DNA of 64,000 nucleotides from Bin103 sp002238925 (GCA_965208065.1 OZ242313.1:1054001-1118000); one strand, 5' to 3'. Positions 25,293-33,372 are shown, counted from the stretch's first letter. Numbers and translations: made by a program. The notes: a model not told the origin generated them from the letters alone.

Positions 25293-26528
25293 ATGCTTGG
25301 CCTGCTGAAACTCGACAACCCGATCCAGAATTACGCGTGGGGCTCGAAGACCGAACTCGCTCGGTTGCAGGGGCGGCCGCCGGCGCCGGAGCCGGAGGCG
25401 GAACTGTGGATCGGGGCGCATCCAAAGGCGCCGTCGGCGGTAACGGTGGCCGGGCGCCAAATCACCCTGGACCACTTGGTGGCCGATCGCCCCGCCGAGA
25501 CGCTGGGCTCGGCCGCGGATCGTTTCGGTCCAACGCTGCCGTTCCTGCTCAAGGTGCTGGCCGTGGCGGAGCCGCTGTCGATCCAGTCCCATCCCTCGCT
25601 GGCGCAGGCGGCGGAGGGGTTCGCCCGCGAGCAGGCGGCCGGTATCGCCCGTGACGCGCCGGACCGCAACTACCGCGACCGCAATCACAAGCCGGAATTG
25701 GCGGTTGCCGTGGATCCGTACTGGATGATGAGCGGCTTTCGGCCCTACGCCGAGTTGGTGCGCCACCTGGAGGCTGTCGGCGTGCCGGAACTGCGAGACG
25801 CGACGGCCGCGTTGCGCCGCCGGCGAACAGAACGAGCGTTGGGATCACTGTTGGCGACGGCGCTGCAACTCAACGATCGGCAACGTGACGACCTGGTGTC
25901 GCGTACCCAGAGGTACGCGGCCGGCCAACTCCGCGGCGAAGACCGTGGATCCAAGGCGGAGGCCGCGGCGCGCTGCGTGGAACGGCTGGCTGCCAGTTAC
26001 CCCGGCGATGCCGGCGTGCTCAGCCCGTATCTGCTGAACGTCGTCCAACTGGCTCCGGGCGATGGCATCTTCACCGGTGCCGGCACGTTGCATGCCGCGT
26101 TGAGCGGGACGGCGGTGGAGTTGCAGGCCAACTCCGACAACGTGCTGCGCGGCGGGCTGACCGTAAAGCACGTCGACATTCCCGAGCTTCTGCGCGTAGC
26201 ACGCTTCGCCCCTCAGGGCGCGGCCGTGTTGAACCCGCCGGCGGACCGCAACGGCGAGCGCCGCTACCCGACTCCGGCGGCGGAGTTCGCGCTATCGTCG
26301 GTGGCGCTCGACCGCCTCCCGCGCGACGCCGAAACCTTCTTGGCGACCGTCGACGGTCCGGAGATTCTGCTGGTCCTGCACGGAAGTGCAACGGTCACCG
26401 ACAGACACGGACGCTCGCTGGAGTGCCGCGGCGGTGAGGCGCTGTTCGTCCCTGCAGCGGTCGGCGGCTACCGCGTGCACGGCACTGCGCTCCTGTTCCG
26501 CGCTCGTGTCCCCCAGCCGGACGGCTGA
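25293..26528 (+). CDS. manA: Mannose-6-phosphate isomerase, class I
   Basis: A 411-residue zinc isomerase that interconverts mannose-6-P and fructose-6-P. Family hallmarks are 'NPIQNYAWGSKTELA' at the start, 'AELWIGAHPKAPS', 'QSHPS' (zinc-binding), 'NHKPELAVAV', and 'GTLHAALSGTAVELQANSDN' in pieces. ATG at 25293 matches the usual start; a TTG at 25275 would overlap the HNH stop. It sits 14 bases after the HNH gene on the same strand, an unusual pairing that is probably just read-through. A decayed ATPase gene follows. Confidence 0.95.
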   Translation: MLGLLKLDNPIQNYAWGSKTELARLQGRPPAPEPEAELWIGAHPKAPSAVTVAGRQITLDHLVADRPAETLGSAADRFGPTLPFLLKVLAVAEPLSIQSHPSLAQAAEGFAREQAAGIARDAPDRNYRDRNHKPELAVAVDPYWMMSGFRPYAELVRHLEAVGVPELRDATAALRRRRTERALGSLLATALQLNDRQRDDLVSRTQRYAAGQLRGEDRGSKAEAAARCVERLAASYPGDAGVLSPYLLNVVQLAPGDGIFTGAGTLHAALSGTAVELQANSDNVLRGGLTVKHVDIPELLRVARFAPQGAAVLNPPADRNGERRYPTPAAEFALSSVALDRLPRDAETFLATVDGPEILLVLHGSATVTDRHGRSLECRGGEALFVPAAVGGYRVHGTALLFRARVPQPDG

Positions 26529-26549
26529 TGGCGATTGAACCAGCAGGTG

Positions 26550-26782
26550 CCGCAGCAGAGCGCAGCGACGTTCTATCTTTGGGAGCCGCGGCAGTCGGGC
26601 AGGAGTACCCTGCTGGCGGCCGAGTTCCCGGACGTGCTGTGGATCGACCTGTTGCTGCCGGCGACACTGGCGTTACCTGCAGGCGCCGGAGTGGATCCTC
26701 ACGACCGCACCACCGAAGGCGGCATCGAGTTCCTCCACCACACTACCTTCTCAAGCAACTCTGGGAAGGCGCGCTGTTCTGA
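26550..26782 (+). pseudogene. Decayed, internally deleted copy of the 28126-29277 ATPase
   Basis: The first ~120 bases match codons ~15-55 of the intact ATPase gene at 28126, reading 'ATFYLWEPRQSGRSTLLAAEFPD'-like sequence in parts. The last ~85 bases match its final 28 codons ('DPHDRTTE...LLHHTTF' and 'GALF'). The roughly 900 bases between are missing. Walker A has Lys changed to Arg, and single-base losses put the two parts in different frames. It is clearly dead. The copy lies in the same orientation as the intact gene, with an unrelated ATPase gene between them. Confidence 0.85.
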
Positions 26783-26819
26783 GCCAGTAAACGCGGGCAG
26801 CCGGTGTCGGTGGTGCTTC

Positions 26820-27992
26820 CTATTCCGACATCCGCAGTTGTGCCACGAGTTCGCGAAGGCCGATTGCCTCGATGTCGGGAGTCAACGGATACCCTTCGGT
26901 GCCCGAGTACACTACGAACGTGCGCGTCGGGCGCAGATCGGCGCACGCATTCCTGAGTCCTCTGGATACCCCGGGACTGAGCCCACGTTTGATCTCGACA
27001 GCCCAACTACCCCGCGAGCCGCCGATCTCCAGGACAAGGTCTACCTCGGCGCCGGCCGCCGTTCGGTAGAAGCTCACACCGGCCCCCGGCGCCGCTGCAA
27101 GCAGAGACTCGATCGCATAGCCCTCCCAACTCGAGCCCACGACCGGGTGCCCAAGCAGATCGTCGAGATTGCCCAGACGCAGTAACGCGTGAACGATCCC
27201 CGAGTCTCGAACATAAATCTTGGGCGACCTCACCAAGCGCTTGCCGACGTTGGCATGCAGCGGTTCCAGACGGCGCAGCAACAACAGGTCGACCAGCAGA
27301 TCGATGTAGCGGACAATGGTTGTCGAGGAAGCGCCGAAGCTCGCCGCGAGCCGCGATGCGTTGAGCAGTTGGCCCTGATTGTGCGCCAGCATCGTCCATA
27401 GCCGGCGAAGCGTTTCGGCTGGTACCCGTGGCCCGAGTTGTGGTACGTCGCGCTCAAGGTAGGTTCGGACGAGGTCCTGCCTGAACAGGAAGCTGTCGGC
27501 ATCCGAAGCAGCCAGCAAGCTGTCGGGGAATCCGCCGCGTAGCCACAACCGATCCTGCTGGTGTCGGTTGGGAGCGACCTCGGGTGCGGTCACGGGGCCC
27601 ATCTCGACATACGCGATGCGGCCGGCGAGGGTCTCTCCTGACTGACGCAGAAGGGCGACTGAAGCGGATCCGAGGATCAGAAAGAGGCCGGTGCGGCGCC
27701 CGTCACGGCGTGCTTGGTCGATGATTCCCCGCAGCACGAGAAAGAGATCCGGAGAGCGGTGGATCTCGTCGAGGATGACAAGCTTATCGGTGTGCCGCTG
27801 CAAGAACAGATCCGGAGCCTGCAGCTTGGCAAGATCCTGGGGCGCTTCCAGATCGAGATAGACTGAGGGCCGCGATCGGGCGATCTTGAGGGCGAGGGTC
27901 GTCTTGCCTACTTGGCGCGGACCGACGATCGCCACGGCCGCTTGCCGTTCAAGGGCAGCGACGACCTGTTCCTCGACCAAACGCTCGATCAT
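26820..27992 (-). CDS. AAA_14/DUF4143-type ATP-binding protein
   Basis: A 390-residue P-loop ATPase. Walker A is 'VGPRQVGKTTLA' near residue 25, Walker B is 'KLVILDEIHRSP', and an arginine-rich sensor region follows. The C-terminal DUF4143 part includes a nuclease-like 'GAEVDLVLEIGG' ... 'WAVEIKRG' pattern, reminiscent of a PD-(D/E)XK core (D...ExK). The start at 27992 ('MIERLVEEQ') matches the family; the longer open frame is not conserved. Proteins like this are frequent in bacterial accessory DNA and their job is unknown. It is not close in sequence to the ATPase at 28126, so the two were acquired separately. Confidence 0.9.
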   Translation of the reverse strand: MIERLVEEQVVAALERQAAVAIVGPRQVGKTTLALKIARSRPSVYLDLEAPQDLAKLQAPDLFLQRHTDKLVILDEIHRSPDLFLVLRGIIDQARRDGRRTGLFLILGSASVALLRQSGETLAGRIAYVEMGPVTAPEVAPNRHQQDRLWLRGGFPDSLLAASDADSFLFRQDLVRTYLERDVPQLGPRVPAETLRRLWTMLAHNQGQLLNASRLAASFGASSTTIVRYIDLLVDLLLLRRLEPLHANVGKRLVRSPKIYVRDSGIVHALLRLGNLDDLLGHPVVGSSWEGYAIESLLAAAPGAGVSFYRTAAGAEVDLVLEIGGSRGSWAVEIKRGLSPGVSRGLRNACADLRPTRTFVVYSGTEGYPLTPDIEAIGLRELVAQLRMSE

Positions 27993-28037
27993 CCTCGCAT
28001 TTTGCACGCGGTTCTTGAAATTTGCAAGCTTATGACG

Positions 28038-28071
28038 GCGAGCCAGTCGGCGCTCGCCGTCCGCCTGGGCG
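28038..28071 (+). pseudogene. Fragment of a HigA antitoxin gene
   Basis: The 28 bases 28044-28071 are identical to 31057-31084 inside higA, and the six bases before them differ at only two positions. They encode 'SQSALAVRLG', the start of the HTH motif. Sequence on either side does not match higA. A match of this length cannot be chance, so this is a leftover of a second higA copy or a recombination scar. Confidence 0.7.
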
Positions 28072-28125
28072 CCAGAATCGCTCGATGCGACATTTTGCAG
28101 AATAGCATGTAATATTGAAGTTGTA

Positions 28126-29277
28126 ATGGGGAAATACACGCGATTGCTTCGGTTGAGGACCGATCCACTGGCGACGTTCTTCCTCTGGGGGCCGCGACAG
28201 TCGGGCAAGAGTACCCTGCTGGCGTCCGAGTTCCCGGACGTGCCGTGGATAGACCTGTTGCTGCCGGCCACCTACCGGCGTTACCTGCAATCGCCGGAAC
28301 TGCTGATCGACGAGCAGCGCCGGCACGGTGCCGGCTTCATCGTGATCGACGAGGTGCAGAAGGTGCCGGCGCTACTCGACGTTGTGCACTGGCTCATGGA
28401 GCGGCGCGGCGTCCACTTCGCGCTGTGTGGATCGAGTGCCCGCAAGGTGCGCCGCGGGCAGGCCAACCTGCTCGGGGGGCGCGGCGAACGGCGTGAGTTG
28501 CACGGCCTGTCGGCGATGGAGATCGGGCCCGGATTCGACTTGGTCCGACTGCTGAACCACGGCTACCTGCCGCCTACCCACGACGCCGAGCGCCCGCTGC
28601 CGTTGCTCGACGCCTACGTCTCCCAGTACCTGAAGGAGGAGATCGCCGCCGAGGGGCTGGTTCGGCGCCTGCCCGCCTACGCGGACTTTCTCGCTCTTGC
28701 GGCCCTCTCCGACGGCGACGCGGTGAACTACACGACCATCGCGCGCGACACCGGTACCTCCAGCCAGACGGTGCGGGGCTACTTCGAGATCCTGGAGGAT
28801 ACGCTGCTCGGACGGTTCCTGCCCGCGTACCGCAGGCGGCCGAAGCGACGGGTGGTGGCGGCGCCGAAGTTCTATTTCGGCGACGTGGGAGTGGTGAACT
28901 TCCTGGCCAGGCGCGGTGCGTTGCAGCCGGGCGGCGAGCTGTTCGGCAAGGCATTCGAGAATTGGGTATTCCATGAGCTGTGCTGCTACAACTCGTACCG
29001 GGCGCGCTACGCCGACTTCTTCTACTGGCGGCTCAGCTCGGGCATCGAAGTCGACTTCGTGGTGAACCACATCGATTGCGCGGTGGAGGCAAAGGCGGTC
29101 AGCCGGGTGCGCGCCGATCACGCCAAGGGGCTGCGCGAACTGAAGGCCGATCACCCGGAAACCGGCCGCCGCGTCGTGGTGTCCCTGGACCCCCACGACC
29201 GCACCACCGAAGACGGCATCGAACTCCTCCACCACACCACCTTCCTCCAGCAACTCTGGCAAGGCGCGCTGTTCTAA
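28126..29277 (+). CDS. AAA_14/DUF4143-type ATP-binding protein (intact copy)
   Basis: A 383-residue P-loop protein with Walker A 'GPRQSGKST' near residue 24, Walker B 'FIVIDEVQKVP' near 92, a winged-helix segment ('TTIARDTGTSSQTVRGYFEIL' in parts) and a DUF4143-type end with 'GIEVDFVVN' and 'AVEAKAV', a possible PD-(D/E)XK remnant. Two decayed relatives lie at 26550-26782 and 29994-30554, all in the same direction, with identical 3' ends. The gene starts in an AT-rich patch at 28100-28125 that may contain its promoter. Function unknown; the family is typical of mobile accessory regions. Confidence 0.9.
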   Translation: MGKYTRLLRLRTDPLATFFLWGPRQSGKSTLLASEFPDVPWIDLLLPATYRRYLQSPELLIDEQRRHGAGFIVIDEVQKVPALLDVVHWLMERRGVHFALCGSSARKVRRGQANLLGGRGERRELHGLSAMEIGPGFDLVRLLNHGYLPPTHDAERPLPLLDAYVSQYLKEEIAAEGLVRRLPAYADFLALAALSDGDAVNYTTIARDTGTSSQTVRGYFEILEDTLLGRFLPAYRRRPKRRVVAAPKFYFGDVGVVNFLARRGALQPGGELFGKAFENWVFHELCCYNSYRARYADFFYWRLSSGIEVDFVVNHIDCAVEAKAVSRVRADHAKGLRELKADHPETGRRVVVSLDPHDRTTEDGIELLHHTTFLQQLWQGALF

Positions 29278-29335
29278 GCGTTCTGAGCGCGCTCGCCGCC
29301 AGGAGCGCAAGCCGGCGATCACGGGATGTGGATGG

Positions 29336-29722
29336 CTACCCGCCGGTCTGGGCGATTCGCCGAGCCATCCATTCGATGTAGGCGGTCCGTGTCATCTTTC
29401 GGCGTCGCGCTTCGCCGTCGATGAACGCTGCAACGCCTTCGTCGAGCGTGAGATTCGCACGCACGCTTCGGCCCGACAGCCGGATCAAGGGGACGGAAAC
29501 CAAAGTATGCCCGTTGGGTGTTTCGATGTTTTCGATACTGGTCGGTGGCGTGATCGGCTGCCCGTCTCTCTCGGTTTCAATCATGTAGTCGCGTAGTGCT
29601 TCCTCGGCATGCAGCAACGCCTCGTCCACCGTTGTACCCATGGCGACGATACCGGGAAGATCCGGGAACGAGACGCCATAGGAGCCTTGCTCACCGTCGA
29701 TCCAGGCTGGATATCTGGTCAT
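29336..29722 (-). CDS. hicB: HicB-type antitoxin
   Basis: A 128-residue antitoxin. The N-terminal HicB fold is visible as 'YGVSFPDLPGIVAMGTTVDEAL' in parts, followed by an 'AEEALRDYM' helix. The C-terminal ~50 residues ('VRANLTLDEGVAAFIDGEA', 'MTRTAYIEWMARR') are a ribbon-helix-helix DNA-binding domain, used to repress the operon. It lies 23 bases downstream of hicA. The gene pair is wedged between the intact and the broken copy of the DUF4143 ATPase. Confidence 0.93.
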   Translation of the reverse strand: MTRYPAWIDGEQGSYGVSFPDLPGIVAMGTTVDEALLHAEEALRDYMIETERDGQPITPPTSIENIETPNGHTLVSVPLIRLSGRSVRANLTLDEGVAAFIDGEARRRKMTRTAYIEWMARRIAQTGG

Positions 29723-29745
29723 GTGCACATCCTCCTCATGCCCCC

Positions 29746-29946
29746 CTACGACCAATCGGCTTTCTTGGCAATTGACCGCGCGACCCCGGCCGATAGTTGC
29801 TTGTGGCGGGGCAACGTGATGATGCCCATGATCGTCGGGTGCCGATAGATGTCGTGGTTGGCACCGTGGCGATCCAGGTACCATCCGTCCTTCAGCAATC
29901 GGCGCCTGACGTCGCTGGTCCTGGTTTCTTCCACCGCTACGTGCAT
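29746..29946 (-). CDS. hicA: HicA-type mRNA interferase toxin
   Basis: A 66-residue double-stranded-RNA-binding-fold toxin. The key His lies in 'HGANHDIYRHP' and the family pattern 'RRRLLKDGWYLDRHG' precedes it. Length is typical. It cleaves mRNA and is neutralised by HicB. A TAATAT box on the minus strand touches the ATG at 29946. If that is the -10 element, transcription would begin inside the annotated start and the true start would be the GTG at 29934 (62 residues, nearly leaderless). Confidence 0.9.
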   Translation of the reverse strand: MHVAVEETRTSDVRRRLLKDGWYLDRHGANHDIYRHPTIMGIITLPRHKQLSAGVARSIAKKADWS

Positions 29947-29993
29947 ATATTAGCACGCACGCCTCAGCCAGCCAAGTCCGTCGCGCACTTCGA

Positions 29994-30554
29994 CGACGCC
30001 TACGTCTCCCAGTACCTGAAGGAGGAGATCGCCGCCGAGGGGCTGGTACGGCGCCTGCCCGCCTACGCGGACTTTCTCGCTCTTGCGGCCCTCTCCGATG
30101 GCGACGCGGTGAACTACACGACCATCGCACGCGACACCGGTACCTCCAGCCAGACGGTGCGGGGCTACTTCGAGATCCTGGAGGATACGCTGCTCGGAGG
30201 GTTCCTGCCCGCGTACCGCAGGCGGCCGAAGCGACGGGTGGTGGCGGCGCCGAAGTCCTATTTCGGCGACGTGGGAGTAGTGAATTTCCTGGCCAAGCGC
30301 GGGGCACTGCAGCCGGGCGGCGAGCTGTTCTGCAAGGCATTCGAGAACTCGATTGCGCGGTGGAGGCAAAGGCGGTCAGCCGGGTGCGCGCCGATCACGC
30401 CAAGGGGCTGCGTGAGATGAAGGCCGATCACCCGGAAACAGGCCGCCGCGTCGTGGTGTCGCTTGACCCCCACGACCGCACCACCGAAGACGGCATCGAA
30501 CTCCTCCACCACACCACCTTCCTCCAGCAACTCTGGCAAGGCGCGCTGTTCTGA
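29994..30554 (+). pseudogene. Broken 3'-half copy of the 28126-29277 ATPase
   Basis: From 29994 the sequence is nearly identical to 28608-29277 of the intact gene, starting at codon ~162 ('DAYVSQYLKEEIAAEG'). It has lost about 109 bases after 'KAFEN', removing the segment around 'YADFFYW' and shifting the frame. The end is again in the right frame to 'LWQGALF'. The 5' half, with the P-loop, is absent; hicA lies where it should be. Few base changes suggest a recent tandem duplication, later replaced at its start by hicAB. Confidence 0.9.
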
Positions 30555-30613
30555 GCGGGCATCGGTCACTTCGGAAGACGACTCCACAACCGTCAGCAGC
30601 AGGTTATCATACT

Positions 30614-30638
30614 ATCCGTTATAATATAATCCGTGATA
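30614..30638 (+). promoter_or_regulatory. higBA promoter/operator: two TATAAT boxes and a direct repeat
   Basis: Two perfect TATAAT hexamers overlap at 30620-30625 and 30625-30630, in sharp contrast to the GC-rich surroundings. A direct repeat, ATCCGTTATA (30614-30623) and ATCCGTGATA (30629-30638), spaced 15 bases start to start, brackets them and includes the GTG start of higB. This is a likely HigA operator. No good -35 hexamer was seen. Confidence 0.6.
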
Positions 30639-30926
30639 GGGTCGTTCGGTGACCGCGGCACCGCGGATATCTTTGACGGTACCGCCTCGCCTGCGGCGCG
30701 GAGGGCCTGCCCGCGGGTTCTGTGGTCAGTGGCGTGGCGCAAGCTTGATCAGATCAACCGGGTTCGCGACATCCGTGAGCTGGCCGTCCCGCCGGGAAAT
30801 CGGTTGGAGCGATTACGCGGATCTCGCTCGGGCCAGTACAGCATCAGGATCAACGACCAATATCGAATCTGTTACCGATGGGAGGCCGGTTATGCCGATG
30901 GAGTCGAAATCACAGACTACCACTGA
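30633..30926 (+). CDS. higB: HigB-type (RelE-fold) toxin
   Basis: A 97-residue ribosome-dependent mRNA interferase. It begins 'MIGSFGDRGTADIF' and has the family blocks 'LDQINRVRDIRELAVPPGN', 'RLERLRGSRSGQYSIRIND' and 'YRICYRW', ending 'VEITDYH'. It starts at GTG 30633 inside the operator repeat. Its 3' end overlaps higA by 35 bases. The toxin-first order is normal for higBA. An insertion around 'ASPAARRACPRV' is a little longer than usual, but all conserved parts are present, so it is probably active. Confidence 0.92.
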   Translation: MIGSFGDRGTADIFDGTASPAARRACPRVLWSVAWRKLDQINRVRDIRELAVPPGNRLERLRGSRSGQYSIRINDQYRICYRWEAGYADGVEITDYH

Positions 30927-31284
30927 ACCCCACCAGAGCGGCGCGTCCGCCCCTGGCGAAGATCGATTGGTGACGAGGCGGTTACCCCGCGAACGGCCAC
31001 CAACTCACCCTGGCGAGATGCTCCTGCATGAGTTCCTGGAGCCGTTGGGTGTGAGTCAGTCGGCGCTCGCCGTCCGCCTGGGCGTTTCATTCCCGCGTCT
31101 GAATGAAGTGATTCGCGGCCGCCGCGGTGTGACCCCGGATACGGCGTTGCGACTCGCACGGGTCGTTGGCATGTCCGCCGACTTCTGGCTCGGTCTGCAG
31201 CAGGATTGGGACCTCTGGCATGCCATGAGGAGTGACAAGGCCGCTGCTATCGCCGAACTGGAACCGCTTAGGTCCGCCGAATGA
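30892..31284 (+). CDS. higA: HigA-type antitoxin (XRE helix-turn-helix)
   Basis: A 130-residue antitoxin with a central XRE domain: 'HPGEMLLHEFLEPLGVSQ', then 'SALAVRLGVSFPRLNEVIRG', and 'TPDTALRLARVVGMSADFWLGLQ'. The N-terminal ~37 residues are a polar extension. The ribosome site GGGAGG at 30880-30885, six bases before the ATG, fixes this start inside the end of higB. It binds HigB and represses the operon. The start of its HTH also occurs as a stray fragment at 28038-28071. Confidence 0.93.
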   Translation: MPMESKSQTTTEPHQSGASAPGEDRLVTRRLPRERPPTHPGEMLLHEFLEPLGVSQSALAVRLGVSFPRLNEVIRGRRGVTPDTALRLARVVGMSADFWLGLQQDWDLWHAMRSDKAAAIAELEPLRSAE

Positions 31285-31323
31285 TCGAGTGGAGCGTCCG
31301 CTGCCGAGCGCGTTCGGCGTACT

Positions 31324-31409
31324 CTGTCTCTGCCAGCGGCCGGGGTCAGTGGTGCTTGGGGCGTCCGCGCGCAGCATGATGTCCGGGCCGAGCAGGTCGT
31401 GCAACGCCA
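31324..31409 (-). pseudogene. Remnant copy of the MNT/HEPN 3' end and the enolase-superfamily gene
   Basis: Four blocks match the region downstream in the same order: 31324-31337 = 32112-32125 (end of the HEPN gene), 31343-31359 = 32151-32167 (last codons of the enolase-superfamily gene), 31360-31384 = 32709-32733, and 31387-31409 = 32949-32971. Between blocks, hundreds of bases have been deleted. The collinear order shows that a second copy of the HEPN-enolase segment once lay here. Confidence 0.8.
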
Positions 31410-31438
31410 GTAATCCAGCGGCATGGTAAGCTGTAGGC

Positions 31439-31762
31439 GTGCGCGTGACCAGAACAGAGATCGACGCCCTCGCGGAGCGCATCGGAGCAGAGTTCAGGCC
31501 GGAGAAGGTGATTCTGTTCGGCTCTCACGCCTACGGCACACCCTCGGATGACTCGGATGTCGACCTGCTCGTGATTATGGAGCACAGCAGTAGCGGTGTC
31601 GCGCAAGCCCTAAGAATCGTGCGCCAAGTGAGGTCGAGAATCCCCGTCGATCTCGTCGTGCGGACTCCGCGGGAGATGCACCAGCGCCTCCAGTGGAACG
31701 ACTTCTTCCTCAAGGAGGTCGTGGAGCGGGGTGAAGTGCTCTATGAATCCGCTCACCCTTGA
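31439..31762 (+). CDS. MNT-type minimal nucleotidyltransferase antitoxin
   Basis: A 107-residue pol-beta-fold protein with the catalytic pattern 'VILFGSHAYG' then 'DDSDVDLLVIM' (GSxxxG...DxD). Together with the following HEPN gene it forms a type VII MNT/HEPN toxin-antitoxin pair, in which the nucleotidyltransferase usually adenylylates the HEPN partner to silence it. That mechanism is known for some homologues and is inferred here. It starts at GTG 31439 and overlaps the HEPN gene by 20 bases or more. Confidence 0.9.
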   Translation: MRVTRTEIDALAERIGAEFRPEKVILFGSHAYGTPSDDSDVDLLVIMEHSSSGVAQALRIVRQVRSRIPVDLVVRTPREMHQRLQWNDFFLKEVVERGEVLYESAHP

Positions 31763-32129
31763 ATGGATCCAGAAGGCCGAGGGTGACTTCGCCACCGCCG
31801 GCCGCGAGCTGCGGGCGAGAAAGAACCCAAACTACGACGCGGCCTGTTTCCACGCACAGCAATGCGCTGAGAAATACGTGAAGGCTATCCTTCAGGAGCA
31901 ATCCATCCCGTTTGGCAGGACTCACAACTTGATTGCCTTACTCGATTTGCTTCTGTCGCGTGACGATGCTTGGGGCGACGCTCGCCCGCATCTCGAGGTC
32001 CTTACCGTCTATGCCGTCTCGGTCCGATACCCCGGCGAGTCCGTTGACAGGTCATCCGCTCGTAAGGCGGTGAGGCATGCAGCCGCAGTACGGGACCGCG
32101 CACGACGTAGCCTGTCTCTGCCAGCCTGA
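31743..32129 (+). CDS. HEPN-domain protein, partner of the MNT gene
   Basis: A 128-residue helical protein (132 if the GTG at 31731 is used). It has the HEPN pattern 'EWIQKAEGDFATAGREL', 'DAACFHAQQCAEKYVKAILQ' and 'THNLIALLDLLL'. HEPN toxins often cut RNA using an Rx4-6H motif. An RKAVRH sequence near the C-terminus could meet that rule, but it lies in the helix that is usually not catalytic, so activity is uncertain. It overlaps the MNT gene, which shows coupled expression. Confidence 0.87.
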   Translation: MNPLTLEWIQKAEGDFATAGRELRARKNPNYDAACFHAQQCAEKYVKAILQEQSIPFGRTHNLIALLDLLLSRDDAWGDARPHLEVLTVYAVSVRYPGESVDRSSARKAVRHAAAVRDRARRSLSLPA

Positions 32130-32153
32130 TCTGAACTGTTGCCCGCCGGCGGG

Positions 32154-33329
32154 TCAGTGGTGCTTGGTGAGTTCGTGGGTGCGGATCTTGGCCTGGTCGA
32201 GCGTGACGCCGAGGCCGGGGCCGAGGGGGACGTTGAGGCAGCCGTCGTTCAGGGGCGGCGCCAGATCCGTGGCCTGTGGGCCGGAGAGCAGCAGGTCGTG
32301 CAGCATCAGTTCGGTGAACTCGACGCCGTCGCGCAGCGAGCGGGTGGAAGCGGCCAGGTGCAGCTTGGCGGCGACCTTGACGCCGAGGCCCCAGGCAGTG
32401 CCGATGACGCACTCCAGGCCGGCGGCTTCGGCGACCGCCGCGATCTTCTTGGACTGATACAGGCCGCCCGCCTTGGCGATCTTGATATTGATCACGTCGG
32501 CCGCCTGCGCGCGGACGATCTGGGTCACGTCGTGCGGCGTGTAGGCGGCCTCGTCGGCCTCGATCAACACGTCCACCGCGGCCCGCACCTGCGCCATGCC
32601 GGCAAGGTCCCACTTGGGAACCGGCTGCTCCAGCAGTTCCAGGCCCAGGTCGCGGCGCTCGCACATGCGGCACAGGCGGATCGCCTCCTTCGGCGTGTAG
32701 CCCTGGTTGGCGTCCGCGCGCAGCATGATGTCCCGGCCCACCGCCGCGCGAATCGCCGCTAGCCGCTCCACGTCGTCTTCCGGTACGGCGCCCACCTTGG
32801 CCTTGAACCCGCGCACGCCCTGCTGCACCCACTCGGCGCACTGGCGCGCCATGCCGTCGGCGGTCCCGGGGGCCACCTCCATCACCGCCAGCACCTGCCG
32901 GCGTGCATTGCCGCCGATCAGGTTGCACACCGGTACGTCGAGCGCCTTGCCGAGCAGGTCGTGCAACGCCAAGTCGATCCCGGACTTCGCGCACGAGTTG
33001 CCGGGAAAGTCGATGTCGAACAGGAGTTGCTCGCGGTCGAACGGATCCCTGCCCAGCAGCTTGGGGCCGAGATACAGGTCGATGGCACTCTGTACCTCCT
33101 CCACCGGCTCGCCGAAGAAGCCGATGTCCGTGCACGCCTCGCCCACGCCGGTGATGCCGTCGTCGGTGTCGATCTCGACGATCACGTACTGCAGCGACGG
33201 CTTCGGCCGATGCGGCGTAAGCCGCGTCTTGCCCCACTCCCGCTTCGTGCCCGCCCGCTCGGTCGAGTACGGGACGGGCGCCAGCGGCAACGACACCGCC
33301 CTGCTGCGAACCGCGGTTATCAACATCAA
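32154..33329 (-). CDS. Mandelate racemase/muconate lactonizing (enolase) superfamily enzyme
   Basis: A 391-residue enolase-superfamily enzyme. The catalytic Lys pair is 'FKAKVG' near 170. Metal ligands are Asp in 'LRADANQGY', Glu in 'LLEQPV' and Glu/Asp in 'IEADEAAY', and the second-side base is Lys in 'INIKIAKAGG'. This layout fits the muconate-lactonizing-enzyme subgroup (KxK, KxxK-like), which includes dipeptide epimerases and acid-sugar-related enzymes. The substrate is not clear. It is convergent with the MNT/HEPN pair, with its stop 24 bases past theirs. A decayed copy lies at 31324-31409. Confidence 0.92.
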   Translation of the reverse strand: MMLITAVRSRAVSLPLAPVPYSTERAGTKREWGKTRLTPHRPKPSLQYVIVEIDTDDGITGVGEACTDIGFFGEPVEEVQSAIDLYLGPKLLGRDPFDREQLLFDIDFPGNSCAKSGIDLALHDLLGKALDVPVCNLIGGNARRQVLAVMEVAPGTADGMARQCAEWVQQGVRGFKAKVGAVPEDDVERLAAIRAAVGRDIMLRADANQGYTPKEAIRLCRMCERRDLGLELLEQPVPKWDLAGMAQVRAAVDVLIEADEAAYTPHDVTQIVRAQAADVINIKIAKAGGLYQSKKIAAVAEAAGLECVIGTAWGLGVKVAAKLHLAASTRSLRDGVEFTELMLHDLLLSGPQATDLAPPLNDGCLNVPLGPGLGVTLDQAKIRTHELTKHH

Positions 33330-33372
33330 GTTCTCCTCGGACTTCGGCTATGTCCAATAATGGACGAGGGCG

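Noticed and set aside
26550..32129. Island as an integrated prophage or integrative element
   Set aside because: No integrase, phage structural, conjugation or attachment-site signals were found; the content is TA modules and ATPases only.
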